In this document: piece by piece, positions 1 to 9,822 of the stretch
Layout of the letters: every line of letters begins with the position of its first letter
Numbering within the stretch: position 1 is the first letter of the stretch
From: Cupriavidus consociatus
GTDB lineage: Bacteria; Pseudomonadota; Gammaproteobacteria; Burkholderiales; Burkholderiaceae
Length of the DNA stretch: 64,000 nt
Direction of reading: 5' to 3'
NCBI RefSeq assembly: GCF_017814975.1
Contig: NZ_JAGIQA010000017.1
Location: 99,327 to 163,326, forward strand
Made by a program: the position numbers and the translations under genes
The notes under the pieces: model-generated
Told to the model about the DNA's origin: nothing
Databases searched by the model: none
What the model saw: only the letters and a program-made list of their open reading frames with translations

Positions 1-90
1 GTCCGATAGCTGGCTGGCACGCCCGATGCTATGTTGCAAGTGGTAACGATATGGCGCGGCGCCCTGCCCGAATGGTCACATTGCTGACGC

Positions 91-96
91 TATACT
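91..96 (+). promoter_or_regulatory. pgi promoter -10 element
   Basis: TATACT matches the sigma-70 -10 hexamer at five of six bases and lies 45 bases before the pgi start at 141, giving a predicted leader of about 38 bases. I see no convincing -35. The site rules out in-frame starts upstream of it. Positions 1-90 hold no gene I can support. Confidence 0.45.
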
Positions 97-140
97 TTCG
101 CCTGCGACTCGGTTCACCCCTGCAACCTGAATTGTCCTGC

Positions 141-1784
141 ATGCCCACTGACCTTCACGCCTGGAACGCCCTGCTTCGGCACCATGACACGATCCGCGAT
201 GCACAGATGCGCGAGTGGTTCGATGCCGAGGACAAGCAGCGCGTCTCGCAGTTCTCGCTGGAAGCCGCCGGCCTCTACCTGGACTACTCGAAGAACCGCA
301 TCACGCCCGAGACCATGCGGCTGCTGGTGCAACTGGCGGCCGAATCCGGCGTGCCGCTGCGGCGCGACGCGATGTTTGCCGGCGAGCATATCAACACTAC
401 CGAAGACCGCGCGGCGCTCCATGTCGCGCTGCGCGCGACGGCCGGCGATGGCTACAAGGTCGACGGCGAAAGCGTCATGCCGGCAATCCAGAAGGTGCTG
501 GAGCGCATGCGCAGCTTCTCCGAGCGCGTGCGGGGCGGCGAATGGAAAGGCGCCTCGGGCCAACGCATCACCGACGTCATCAACATCGGCATCGGCGGCT
601 CCGACCTCGGGCCGCGCATGGTGTGCCGCGCGCTGTCACACCTGTCCGACTCCGACGGCCAGCACGGCCCGCGCATGCACTTCGTCTCCAACGTCGATGG
701 CACCGACCTCGCCGAGACGCTGGTGCGCCTCGACCCGCAGCGCACGCTGGTGATCGTCTGTTCCAAGACTTTCACCACGCTGGAAACCATGGCCAATGCG
801 CGCAGCGCGCGTGCCTGGTTCATCGCCAATGGGGTGGCCGAGAACGAACTGGCCAAGCATTTCGTCGCGGTCTCGACCAATACCGAAGCGGTGCGCGAGT
901 TCGGCATCGATCCCGCCAACATGTTCGAGTTCTGGGACTGGATCGGCGGGCGCTTCTCGCTGTGGTCATCGGTCGGGCTGTCGATCACGCTGGCCGTGGG
1001 CTTCAACGCGTTCGCCGACCTGCTCGCCGGGGGCCGCGCCATGGACGAACACTTCCGCACCGCGCCGCTGGAACGCAACATGCCGGTGATCCTCGGCATG
1101 CTGGGCATCTGGTACCGCAATTTCTGGCACCTGCCGACCAGCTGCATGGCGCCCTACTCGACTTCGCTCGAACTGTTCCCCGCGTTCCTGCAGCAGCTGG
1201 AGATGGAGAGCAACGGCAAGTCGGTGCAGCTCGACGGGCAGCGCGTGCGCACGCATACCTCGCCCGTGGTGTGGGGCACGGCCGGCACCAATGGCCAGCA
1301 TGCCTACTTCCAGCAGATCCACCAGGGCTCGCAAGTGGTACCGGTGGATTTCGTCGCGCCGCTGGTGCCGCCGCGCCGGCTGCCGGGCCATCACGCCAAG
1401 CTGCTCGCCAATTGCTTTGCGCAGGCCGAAGCGCTGATGCGCGGCCGCAGCGCAGACGAATTGCGCGCCGCCGGCCTGACCGACGAAGTGCGCATCGCGC
1501 ATATGGTGTTCGATGGAAACCGGCCCAGCAATACCTTGCTGATGGAGGACCTGACGCCGCACGTGCTGGGCGCGCTGATCGCGCTCTATGAGCACCGCAC
1601 CTTCGTGCAGGGCGTGGTGTGGAAGATCAATTCGTTCGACCAGTGGGGCGTGGAGCTGGGGAAAATCCTGGCCAGGCCGATCGAGGCCGAGCTCACCGGC
1701 GCCGGCACCGGCCAGCACGATGCCTCGACCTCGGCGCTGATCGAGCGCGCCCGCGCGGTCCTGAAGGCAGGCGCTGCCAGCTAG
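141..1784 (+). CDS. pgi: glucose-6-phosphate isomerase
   Basis: Interconverts glucose 6-phosphate and fructose 6-phosphate in the cytosol, for glycolysis and gluconeogenesis. The 547-residue protein has the usual length for the bacterial family. It shows the sugar-phosphate loop GIGGSDLGPR near residue 150, the catalytic-base region EMESNGKSVQLDG near 354, and the GTNGQHAYFQQIHQG signature near 385. An in-frame codon exists at 51, but the TATACT element at 91-96 lies between it and 141, so the start at 141 (MPTDLHAW) is preferred. It converges with the ABC ATPase gene, whose stop lies 4 bases downstream, and no terminator is visible between them. In Cupriavidus, which often lacks a complete Embden-Meyerhof route, the enzyme probably works mainly toward gluconeogenesis or the Entner-Doudoroff pathway; that is inference from the genus, not from this window. 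Confidence 0.97.
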   Translation: MPTDLHAWNALLRHHDTIRDAQMREWFDAEDKQRVSQFSLEAAGLYLDYSKNRITPETMRLLVQLAAESGVPLRRDAMFAGEHINTTEDRAALHVALRATAGDGYKVDGESVMPAIQKVLERMRSFSERVRGGEWKGASGQRITDVINIGIGGSDLGPRMVCRALSHLSDSDGQHGPRMHFVSNVDGTDLAETLVRLDPQRTLVIVCSKTFTTLETMANARSARAWFIANGVAENELAKHFVAVSTNTEAVREFGIDPANMFEFWDWIGGRFSLWSSVGLSITLAVGFNAFADLLAGGRAMDEHFRTAPLERNMPVILGMLGIWYRNFWHLPTSCMAPYSTSLELFPAFLQQLEMESNGKSVQLDGQRVRTHTSPVVWGTAGTNGQHAYFQQIHQGSQVVPVDFVAPLVPPRRLPGHHAKLLANCFAQAEALMRGRSADELRAAGLTDEVRIAHMVFDGNRPSNTLLMEDLTPHVLGALIALYEHRTFVQGVVWKINSFDQWGVELGKILARPIEAELTGAGTGQHDASTSALIERARAVLKAGAAS

Positions 1785-1788
1785 CGCG

Positions 1789-2487
1789 TCAGACCTCCGC
1801 GCCCATCCATTCGTCGCTGGCCACGCGGCCGGCGTCGATGGTCAGGATGCGACCGCAGCGTGCCGCCACCGAGCGGTCATGCGTGACCAGCACCAGCGTC
1901 GAGCCGGCATCGCGGTTGAGCGCGAACATCAGCGCGATCACGGCCTCGCCGGTGGCCGTGTCGAGGCTGCCGGTCGGCTCGTCGGCAAACAGGATGTCGG
2001 GACGCGCGACAAATGCGCGTGCCAGCGCCACGCGCTGCTGCTCGCCGCCCGACAACGTGCGCGGATAGTGGCTCAGGCGCGCACCCAGGCCGACGCGCTG
2101 CAGCATGTCCATTGCGCGCTCGCGCACCTGCGACGTTTCACCGCGCAACTCGAGCGGCAGCATCACGTTTTCCAGCGCGGTCAGGTGCCCCACCAGCTGG
2201 AACGACTGGAACACAAAACCGACATGCCGGCCGCGCAGCGCTGCGCGCTGGTCCTCGTCCAGTGCATACAGATCCTGCCCGTGCAGGCGCACCGTGCCCG
2301 CGCTGGGCAGGTCCAGCCCGGCCAGCAGTCCCAGCAGTGTCGACTTCCCCGAGCCGGAGGCGCCCACGATGGCCAGCGTTTCGCCCGGCGTGACGGAAAA
2401 CGACACCTCGTGCAAAATCGTCAGCGAACCTGTCGTGTCGGCTACGGTCTTTCCAAGGGACTCGACGGCAAGAATGGAAGAGGACAT
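1789..2487 (-). CDS. ybbA: ABC transporter ATP-binding protein, YbbA/LolD type
   Basis: ATPase subunit of a MacB/LolD-like ABC system, which typically drives extraction or export of envelope molecules. The 232 residues contain Walker A GASGSGKST (42-50), Q-loop region FVFQSFQ (about 91-97), signature LSGGEQQR (145-152) and Walker B ILFADEP (165-171). It is divergent from tesA, as ybbA is in Escherichia coli. Unlike E. coli, no ybbP-type permease follows: the gene runs straight into convergent pgi. Longer in-frame starts exist upstream, but they lie inside tesA; MSSSILAV at 2487 fits the family. The start codon overlaps that of tesA on the other strand. The permease must be encoded elsewhere if the protein is active. 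The family is clear; the substrate is unknown. Confidence 0.9.
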   Translation of the reverse strand: MSSSILAVESLGKTVADTTGSLTILHEVSFSVTPGETLAIVGASGSGKSTLLGLLAGLDLPSAGTVRLHGQDLYALDEDQRAALRGRHVGFVFQSFQLVGHLTALENVMLPLELRGETSQVRERAMDMLQRVGLGARLSHYPRTLSGGEQQRVALARAFVARPDILFADEPTGSLDTATGEAVIALMFALNRDAGSTLVLVTHDRSVAARCGRILTIDAGRVASDEWMGAEV

Positions 2488-3154
2488 GGATAAAGTGATC
2501 CGAGTGATCCGGGGCAAAAGGCGCAGGCTGCTGCTGGCAGCCGCGGTGACGCTGACGATGTTGGGCGGGATGCAGCCCGCACAGGCCGCAGCGCCTGCGC
2601 TGCTGGTGCTGGGCGACAGCCTGTCCGCCGAATACGGCATCACGCGCGGCACCGGCTGGGTCACGCTGCTGCAAGACCGGCTCAGGCAAGAGCGGTTCGA
2701 TTATAACGTCGTCAATGCCAGCATCAGCGGCGAGACCACCATCGGCGGCAAGACCCGCTTGCCGGACCTCTTGTCGCGGCACAAGCCGGCCATCGTGGTG
2801 GTGGAGCTGGGTGCCAACGACGCCCTGCGCGGCCTGCCGCTGCAGACCACGGAGTCCAACCTGCGCCAGATCGTCAGCAGCGCGCAGAAGGCCGGCGCCG
2901 GAGTGCTGCTGGTCGGCATGCGCATCCCGCCCAACTATGGCCAGGACTACACCGAAAAGTTCTTCTCGCTGTATCCGAAGCTGGCCGGCGAATACAAGGT
3001 GCGGCTGGTGCCGTTCTTCCTCGACAAGGTGATGGCCAGGCAGGACTGGTTCCAGCCAGACCGCATCCACCCCACTGCCGAGGCGCAACCTGCATTGCTG
3101 GAGACGGTGTGGCCGCAGCTCAAGCCGATGCTCAAGCGCAGCGCTGACAAATAG
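2486..3154 (+). CDS. tesA: arylesterase / lysophospholipase-type acyl-CoA thioesterase I (SGNH hydrolase)
   Basis: Periplasmic SGNH-fold hydrolase that cleaves acyl-CoA thioesters, lysophospholipids and small esters. The 222-residue precursor has a basic N-terminus (KRRR, 11-14), a hydrophobic core and a likely cleavage after AQA (about 34). Block I GDSL gives nucleophile Ser45. ELGANDALRG supplies the oxyanion-hole Asn, and DRIHPTAEA gives Asp192 and His195. An in-frame ATG 12 bases upstream (2474) is an alternative; both retain the signal peptide. The start codon overlaps that of the divergent ybbA-like gene, so each promoter must lie inside the other's 5-prime coding region. A strong bidirectional terminator follows at 3195. 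Confidence 0.93.
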   Translation: MDKVIRVIRGKRRRLLLAAAVTLTMLGGMQPAQAAAPALLVLGDSLSAEYGITRGTGWVTLLQDRLRQERFDYNVVNASISGETTIGGKTRLPDLLSRHKPAIVVVELGANDALRGLPLQTTESNLRQIVSSAQKAGAGVLLVGMRIPPNYGQDYTEKFFSLYPKLAGEYKVRLVPFFLDKVMARQDWFQPDRIHPTAEAQPALLETVWPQLKPMLKRSADK

Positions 3155-3194
3155 ACCCTGAAAAATAGACGTTTGCGACGAAGCTTCCAACAAC

Positions 3195-3226
3195 AAAAAA
3201 CCCCTGCCGCCATGGCAGGGGTTTTT
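3195..3226. terminator. bidirectional intrinsic terminator between tesA and ppiD
   Basis: A perfect 8-bp stem (CCCCTGCC/GGCAGGGG) with a 5-base loop is flanked by six A on the left and five T on the right, so it can stop transcription from both convergent genes. Confidence 0.9.
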
Positions 3227-3267
3227 ACTTGCGGCGCGCCACGTGGCGCGGGGGCGCCTAGCTGGCC

Positions 3268-5199
3268 TTACTCGGCACCCTGCGCTTGCTTGCCCGCCGG
3301 CGTCAACAGCTTGACCTTGGAGCGCGCCTTCAGGCTTTCATAGAAGGCCTGCAGGTCGGCCTGGCCGGCGAGCTGCGACAGTTGCTGCGCCTCGGCCTGG
3401 CGTTGCGCCGGGTTGGCTTGCGCCGGCTGGTTGACCTTGGAGATGCGATAGACGGCATAGCCATCGGCGCCGAGGTCAACGCCAACCACCGCGGGCAGCT
3501 TGGTGGCATCGGCCCGCATCACTGCCTCGACTGCCTTCGGCGGCACGCCATCGGCCTTGGCGCGCGACACGGTCTGCACCGCGCCGAAGCCATCGGCGCT
3601 GTCGGTTTTCTTCAGCGCCTCGACGCGCGCCTCGCCGTCCTTGCGAGCCAGTTCCGCAGCCTGCTGGGCGATATAGCCTTCGCGCACCTTGGCTTCCACT
3701 TCCTCGAACTTGCGCACGGTGGCCGGGCGATAGTCGACGATGCGGGCCGCGACCAGCGTATTCGGTGCGACCTGGACGGCTTCGGTATTGCGCTTCTTCT
3801 GGATCGACTCTTCGCTGAACAGTGCCTTCAGCACCTTCTCGTTGTTGAGCGGGTTCTGCGCGCCCAGGGCCAGGTTCGGCTGGCGGGTCACGTTGTCGGC
3901 GGTCTGGATCGTCAGCTTGAACTTGTCGGCGGCCGGCTTCAGGCTGTCAGCCTGTTCGTACACCGTGTTGCCGAAGGCGTCGGCCTGCTCGGCGAACTTT
4001 TTGTCGGCCAACTGCTTGCGCAGTTCCGCTTCCAGTTCGGTGCGCACAGATTCAAGCGGTTTGGTTTCCGACGGCTTGGTGCCGGTCAGCTTGATGATGT
4101 GGTAGCCGTAGTCGGTCTCGACCACGTCGCTGATCTGGCCATCCTTGAGCGCGTACATCGCGTCTTCGAACGGCTTGACCAGGGCGCCCCGGCCCATGAA
4201 GCCGAGATCGCCGCCCTTCTCGGCCGAGCCCGGATCCTGCGACTGCTTCTTCGCCACGTCGGCAAAGGTCTCGGGATGCTTGCGCAGCTCTTCCAGCATC
4301 TTGGCCGCCTTGTCCTTGGCGGCCTGGCGTTCGGCAGCCGGCGCATCCTTCGGCGCGACGATCAGGATATGGCTGGCGCGGCGCTGCTCATCGGTACGGA
4401 AGCGCGCGATATTGCTTTCGTAGTACGACTTCAACTCTTCCGGCGTGACCGCCTGCGCGGCGGCAAGCGCTTCGCCCGACAGCACGAGGTATTCGACCTT
4501 GGCCTGCTCCGGCACCGAGAATGCCGACTGGTGGCCGTCGTAGTAAGCCTTCAGCGCGGCTGCATCGGGCTGCACCTTGGCGGTGTAGCTGGCCGGCTTG
4601 AACACCAGCGCCTGCACGTCGCGCTGCTGGTCGCGCACGGCGATCAGGCGCTCGAGCAGCGACTTGGGCATGAACGCCGTGGCGGCCACCGATGCGCCCA
4701 GTTGCTGCGTCGCCAGCTCGAAGCGCATGCGGGCATCGAACTGCTCGGGCGTCATGCCCTGCGACTGCAACAGCTGCAGGTAGGCCTTGTCATCGACCTT
4801 GCCGTCCGCCTTGCGCGGCAGCTGGGCGATCGCCGGCAGGTTGCTGATTTCCTCGAGCAGCTTGGCATCCGACACGGTCAGGTGCTCGCGCGCCACGGTG
4901 TTGGCCATCACGCGCTGCAGGATCAGCTGGTCCAGTACCGACTTGCGGGCTTCCGGGCCTTCGAACTGGCGCGGATCGTAGTTGTTGCCCAGGATCTGGC
5001 GCGCACGCTCGCTCTGGTCACGCACGACGTTGTCGACTTCCTGCACGCTGATGGCCCGGCCATCGACCTTGGCCGCGTCGTGCGAGCTGTCCATGAAGCG
5101 CGAGTAGCTCTCCACGCCGAAGAACACGAACGACGGGAAAACAAGCACCAGCAGCAGCAAGAGCATCAGGCGCCGGTTGTTGCGTACGAAATCAAGCAT
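3268..5199 (-). CDS. ppiD: peptidylprolyl isomerase PpiD, SurA-like periplasmic folding factor
   Basis: Membrane-anchored periplasmic chaperone that meets proteins leaving the Sec translocon. The 643 residues begin with a short cytosolic tail and one transmembrane segment (about residues 10-27). A SurA_N-like chaperone region follows, then one parvulin domain (about 272-365; RASHILIV, GGDLGFMGRG, YGYHIIKL), and a long C-terminal chaperone region. This is the expected PpiD architecture and length. It lies at the end of the quality-control block (tig, clpP, clpX, lon) but beyond two tRNA genes and terminators, so it is probably transcribed separately. Parvulin domains of PpiD often have little isomerase activity, so chaperoning is the safer description. 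Confidence 0.94.
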   Translation of the reverse strand: MLDFVRNNRRLMLLLLLVLVFPSFVFFGVESYSRFMDSSHDAAKVDGRAISVQEVDNVVRDQSERARQILGNNYDPRQFEGPEARKSVLDQLILQRVMANTVAREHLTVSDAKLLEEISNLPAIAQLPRKADGKVDDKAYLQLLQSQGMTPEQFDARMRFELATQQLGASVAATAFMPKSLLERLIAVRDQQRDVQALVFKPASYTAKVQPDAAALKAYYDGHQSAFSVPEQAKVEYLVLSGEALAAAQAVTPEELKSYYESNIARFRTDEQRRASHILIVAPKDAPAAERQAAKDKAAKMLEELRKHPETFADVAKKQSQDPGSAEKGGDLGFMGRGALVKPFEDAMYALKDGQISDVVETDYGYHIIKLTGTKPSETKPLESVRTELEAELRKQLADKKFAEQADAFGNTVYEQADSLKPAADKFKLTIQTADNVTRQPNLALGAQNPLNNEKVLKALFSEESIQKKRNTEAVQVAPNTLVAARIVDYRPATVRKFEEVEAKVREGYIAQQAAELARKDGEARVEALKKTDSADGFGAVQTVSRAKADGVPPKAVEAVMRADATKLPAVVGVDLGADGYAVYRISKVNQPAQANPAQRQAEAQQLSQLAGQADLQAFYESLKARSKVKLLTPAGKQAQGAE

Positions 5200-5380
5200 G
5201 CGGATTCGGGTAATGGATTGGCACGAAAGACAAACTCCGCGATTCTAGCAGGAGCCGGTGGTGGCGGACCTTTTGTGGCGGCAGCCAAACACGGCGCAGA
5301 AATGAAAAACGCCCGCTGAAGCGGGCGTTTCGTAAAACTGTGGCGGAGTGGACGGGACTCGCCCACATCCTGCGGGCCGC

Positions 5381-5402
5381 GGCTGCGCTTGCAAGCGCAG
5401 CC
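5381..5402. repeat. 22-bp perfect palindrome at the centre of the duplicated tRNA-Asp tail region
   Basis: GGCTGCGCTTG followed directly by its reverse complement CAAGCGCAGCC. It sits close to the midpoint between inverted copies of the tRNA-Asp end (about 5340-5352 and 5438-5450). A second hairpin, GAAGCCGC/GCGGCTTC with a 4-base loop, lies just to its right. Confidence 0.85.
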
Positions 5403-5454
5403 CTTCGTGTCCCGCCGGAAGCCGCGCAGGCGGCTTCCTCCACTCCGCACAAAT

Positions 5455-5480
5455 GAAAAACGCCCGCTGAAGCGGGCGTT
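5455..5480 (-). terminator. intrinsic terminator of the tRNA-Val/tRNA-Asp transcript
   Basis: Stem AACGCCCGC/GCGGGCGTT with a 4-base loop, followed on the minus strand by a T-run, begins 11 bases beyond the tRNA-Asp CCA end. An identical copy lies at 5304-5329. Confidence 0.85.
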
Positions 5481-5491
5481 TCGTAAAACTG

Positions 5492-5568
5492 TGGCGGAGT
5501 GGACGGGACTCGAACCCGCGACCCCCGGCGTGACAGGCCGGTATTCTAACCGACTGAACTACCACTCC
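5492..5568 (-). tRNA. tRNA-Asp (anticodon GTC)
   Basis: 77 bases including an encoded CCA end. The acceptor stem GGAGTGG/CCACTCC, the D-loop AGTCGGTT, the anticodon loop CTGTCAC and the T-loop GGTTCGAGTC all fold normally. It lies 51 bases downstream of tRNA-Val in the same orientation and probably shares its transcript. Its 3-prime end is partly duplicated downstream. Confidence 0.97.
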
Positions 5569-5619
5569 TTTGTCGGTTGCTTCCTGCCGCATATTTGCCG
5601 CGATTGCGATGGGGGAACG

Positions 5620-5695
5620 TGGTGGGTGCTGAGGGGCTCGAACCCCCGACCTACGCCTTGTAAGGGCGCCGCTCTACCAACTGAGCTAAGCACCC
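5620..5695 (-). tRNA. tRNA-Val (anticodon TAC)
   Basis: 76 bases with an encoded CCA. Acceptor stem GGGTGCT/AGCACCC, D arm GCTCAGTTGGTAGAGC, anticodon loop CTTACAA and T arm with GGTTCGAGCC. It is the first tRNA of a two-gene transcript with tRNA-Asp. Confidence 0.97.
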
Positions 5696-5781
5696 ATTCG
5701 ACCATCGCAGGCAGGCTGCCTGCAGGTTGCTTTCGCTTCGCACCTCGCGGCAGCTGCCGTGGTTTGCGTTGCGAGGGCGCA

Positions 5782-5811
5782 AGTGTAATACAGGAGATTT
5801 CAGTTTGCCAA
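5782..5811 (-). promoter_or_regulatory. probable promoter of the tRNA-Val/tRNA-Asp transcript
   Basis: On the minus strand, TTGGCA (5806-5811) and TACACT (5782-5787) are separated by 18 bases and lie about 90 bases before tRNA-Val. Spacing and hexamers fit sigma-70; TATTAC (5785-5790) is an alternative -10 with shorter spacing. Confidence 0.45.
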
Positions 5812-5823
5812 GGCCGTGCGCAT

Positions 5824-5860
5824 AAAAAAACGCCGCCGGGCATCGCTGCCCCGCGGCGCT
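5824..5860 (-). terminator. intrinsic terminator after lon
   Basis: On the minus strand, a GC-rich stem (GCGCCGC...GCGGCG, slightly imperfect) encloses GGGGCA/TGCCC and runs into seven T. It lies 18 bases beyond the lon stop. Confidence 0.8.
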
Positions 5861-5877
5861 CATTTCACGTAGCCCGA

Positions 5878-8289
5878 TCAGTGGTGCAGACGCTCCACCT
5901 TGGCCGTGGCCTTGTCCGCCACGTCAGCGGGCTTGGCATCTTCTTCCGCCAACGGCTCCGGCTTGCGCTCGAGCGCCAGTTCCAGCACCTTGTCGATCCA
6001 GCGCACCGGCACGATCTCGATGGCGTTCTTCACGTTGTCGGGGATCTCGGCCAGGTCCTTGACGTTTTCCTCCGGAATCAGCACCAGCTTGATGCCGCCA
6101 CGGTGGGCCGCCAGCAACTTTTCCTTCAGGCCACCGATCGGCAGCACCTCGCCGCGCAGCGTGATTTCGCCGGTCATGGCGACATCCGCGCGCACCGGGA
6201 TGCCGGTCAGCACCGACACCAGCGCGGTGGTCATGGCACCGCCTGCCGACGGGCCGTCCTTGGGCGTCGCGCCTTCGGGCACGTGGATGTGGATGTCGCG
6301 CTTCTCGAACATCTCATCCGTGATGCCCAGGCGGCGTGCCCGCGAACGCACCACCGAGCGCGCGGCCTCGACCGACTCCTTCATCACATCGCCCAGCGAA
6401 CCGGTGCGGGTGATGTTGCCCTTGCCCGGCATGATCGCGGCTTCGATGGTCAGCAGGTCGCCGCCCACCTCGGTCCACGCCAGGCCGGTGACCTGTCCAA
6501 CCTGGTTTTCCTTGCCGGCCAGGCCGAAGTCGTACTTGCGCACGCCCAGGAATTTGTCCAGGTTCTCGGAATCGACCTTGATCGTGCCGGACTCCTTCCT
6601 CAGCAGCAGGAGCTTGACCGCCTTGCGGGCAATCTTGGACACCTCGCGCTCAAGCGAACGCACACCGGCTTCGCGCGTGTAGTAGCGGATGATGTCGCGA
6701 ATCGCAGCATCGGTCACTTCGATCTCGCCAGCCTTCAGACCGTTGTTCTTGATCTGCTTCGGCAGCAGGTAACGCGTGGCGATGTTGAGCTTCTCCTCCT
6801 CGGTGTAACCCGACAGGCGGATCACTTCCATACGGTCGAGCAGCGGCGGCGGGATGTTCAGCGAGTTCGACGTCGCCACGAACATCACGTCCGACAGGTC
6901 GAAGTCCACCTCGATGTAGTGGTCCTGGAACGTATGGTTCTGTTCCGGGTCCAGCACCTCGAGCAGCGCCGACGACGGATCGCCGCGGAAATCCATGCCC
7001 ATCTTGTCGATTTCATCGAGCAGGAAGAGCGGATTGCGCACGCCGACCTTGGACAGGCTCTGCAGGATCTTGCCCGGCATCGAGCCGATGTAGGTACGGC
7101 GGTGGCCGCGGATCTCGGCCTCGTCACGCACGCCACCCAGTGCCATGCGCACGAACTTGCGGTTCGTCGCGCGCGCAACCGACTGGCCGAGCGAGGTCTT
7201 GCCCACGCCGGGAGGCCCGACCAGGCACAGGATCGGCGCCTTCACCTTGTCCACGCGCTGTTGCACCGCGAGGTACTCGAGAATGCGTTCCTTGACCTTC
7301 TCCAGGCCGTAGTGGTCTTCATCCAGTACGCGCTCGGCGTTGGCCAGGTCATTGTTGACCTTGCTCTTCTTGCGCCACGGCAGGTTCACCAGCGTGTCGA
7401 TGTAGTTGCGCACGACGGTGGCCTCGGCCGACATCGGCGACATCAGCTTGAGCTTCTTGAATTCGGCGTCGGCCTTCTTCTTGGCTTCCTTCGGCATGCG
7501 CGCAGCCTTGATGCGCTTGTCGAGCTCTTCCAGGTCGGCGCCTTCCTCGCCCTCGCCCAGTTCCTTCTGGATGGCCTTGACCTGCTCGTTCAGGTAGTAC
7601 TCGCGCTGGCTCTTCTCCATCTGGCGCTTGACGCGGCCACGGATGCGCTTTTCAACCTGCAGGATGTCGATCTCGCCCTCGAGCTGCGACAGCAGGCTTT
7701 CCAGGCGCTCGGTCACATTGACCATCTCCAGGATCTTCTGCTTCTGCTCGAGCTTGATCGGCAGGTGCGCGGCGATAGTGTCGGCCAGGCGCCCTGCCTC
7801 GTCGATGCCCGACAGCGAGGTCAGGATCTCCGGCGGGATCTTCTTGTTGAGCTTTACGTACTGGTCGAACTGCGACACGATCGCGCGGCGCAGGGCCTCG
7901 GTCTCGGCGCTTTCGCCAGGTGCGGGCGGCACGGGCACGGCTTCGCACATGAAGTGCGACTCGTCCTCGCTCACCTCGCGGATATTGGCACGCTGCGTAC
8001 CTTCGACCAGCACCTTCACGGTACCGTCGGGCAGCTTCAGCATTTGCAGGATATTGGCGATGCAGCCGACCTCGTACAGGTCGTCGGCGGTCGGCTCGTC
8101 CTTGGCCGCCGTCTTCTGGGCTACGAGCATGATGCTCTTGCCCGCCTCCATCGCAGTCTCAAGCGCCTTGATGGACTTCGGGCGTCCCACGAACAGCGGG
8201 ATCACCATGTGCGGAAACACCACCACGTCGCGCAGCGGCAACAGTGGGAGGCGAATCGGCTCGGCCGGGAGGAGTTGTGTTCCGGACAT
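5878..8289 (-). CDS. lon: ATP-dependent Lon protease (LonA)
   Basis: Cytosolic homo-oligomeric AAA+ serine protease that removes misfolded and regulatory proteins. The 803-residue protein has the N-terminal substrate-binding LON domain (LPLLPLRDVVVFPHMV near the start) and a coiled-coil region. The AAA+ module has Walker A GPPGVGKTS at about 357-365 and Walker B LFLLDEIDK. The C-terminal protease domain carries the catalytic Ser in PKDGPSAGGAM (about 680) and a downstream Lys. Starts at 8310 and 8292 are also possible. The ATG at 8289 has GGGGA at the best distance and gives the usual family N-terminus. It is the last gene of tig-clpP-clpX-lon, a conserved order. A terminator follows clpX, so lon may have its own promoter in 8293-8455; heat-shock control is usual for the family. 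Confidence 0.97.
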   Translation of the reverse strand: MSGTQLLPAEPIRLPLLPLRDVVVFPHMVIPLFVGRPKSIKALETAMEAGKSIMLVAQKTAAKDEPTADDLYEVGCIANILQMLKLPDGTVKVLVEGTQRANIREVSEDESHFMCEAVPVPPAPGESAETEALRRAIVSQFDQYVKLNKKIPPEILTSLSGIDEAGRLADTIAAHLPIKLEQKQKILEMVNVTERLESLLSQLEGEIDILQVEKRIRGRVKRQMEKSQREYYLNEQVKAIQKELGEGEEGADLEELDKRIKAARMPKEAKKKADAEFKKLKLMSPMSAEATVVRNYIDTLVNLPWRKKSKVNNDLANAERVLDEDHYGLEKVKERILEYLAVQQRVDKVKAPILCLVGPPGVGKTSLGQSVARATNRKFVRMALGGVRDEAEIRGHRRTYIGSMPGKILQSLSKVGVRNPLFLLDEIDKMGMDFRGDPSSALLEVLDPEQNHTFQDHYIEVDFDLSDVMFVATSNSLNIPPPLLDRMEVIRLSGYTEEEKLNIATRYLLPKQIKNNGLKAGEIEVTDAAIRDIIRYYTREAGVRSLEREVSKIARKAVKLLLLRKESGTIKVDSENLDKFLGVRKYDFGLAGKENQVGQVTGLAWTEVGGDLLTIEAAIMPGKGNITRTGSLGDVMKESVEAARSVVRSRARRLGITDEMFEKRDIHIHVPEGATPKDGPSAGGAMTTALVSVLTGIPVRADVAMTGEITLRGEVLPIGGLKEKLLAAHRGGIKLVLIPEENVKDLAEIPDNVKNAIEIVPVRWIDKVLELALERKPEPLAEEDAKPADVADKATAKVERLHH

Positions 8290-8455
8290 CATTTTCCCCA
8301 AGTCAGTCATTTAAGGCGTAAATTGGGCCGCCTGATTCGATTACAAGATACATGCCAATCGATTCACCAAGACAGGAAGATGCCGCTCCCTGCACTTGCA
8401 GGCCCCTCTGAAACAGCATACCCGCGTTTCCTCCTTCTCGTCGGTGGAAATAAAC

Positions 8456-8489
8456 AAAAAAAGCCGCTCGCTTCTACGCGAACGGCTTT
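8456..8489 (-). terminator. intrinsic terminator after clpX
   Basis: On the minus strand, stem AAAGCCGTTCGC/GCGAGCGGCTTT (one mismatch) with a short loop is followed by T-rich sequence. It separates clpX from lon. Confidence 0.85.
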
Positions 8490-8544
8490 CTCGCCTCGCT
8501 GCCGGTGTGGTTCCAAACACTTACCACCCTTGGCAGCTCTCGCG

Positions 8545-9822
<1,278 letters not shown>

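Larger units (their letters stand above)
5300..5512. repeat. 62-bp direct duplication (5300-5361 and 5451-5512) carrying a tRNA-Asp tail and terminator
   Basis: Positions 5300-5361 recur exactly 151 bases later at 5451-5512. Each copy holds the hairpin AACGCCCGC/GCGGGCGTT with an A-run, and the last 21 or so bases of tRNA-Asp including CCA (minus strand). Only the second copy continues into a complete tRNA-Asp. The 89 bases between the copies (5362-5450) end in TCCACTCCGCAC, an inverted near-copy of the tRNA 3-prime end, and contain the palindrome described separately. Together they look like a partial tandem duplication of the tRNA end with an inserted or rearranged palindromic segment. Confidence 0.85.

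Noticed and set aside
5300..5512. CRISPR-like repeat-spacer arrangement
   Set aside because: Only two copies, repeat too long (62 bp), and the content is a tRNA end and terminator.
5492..5695. Integrase or prophage at the tRNA genes
   Set aside because: No integrase, phage or transposase gene is present in the surrounding sequence.
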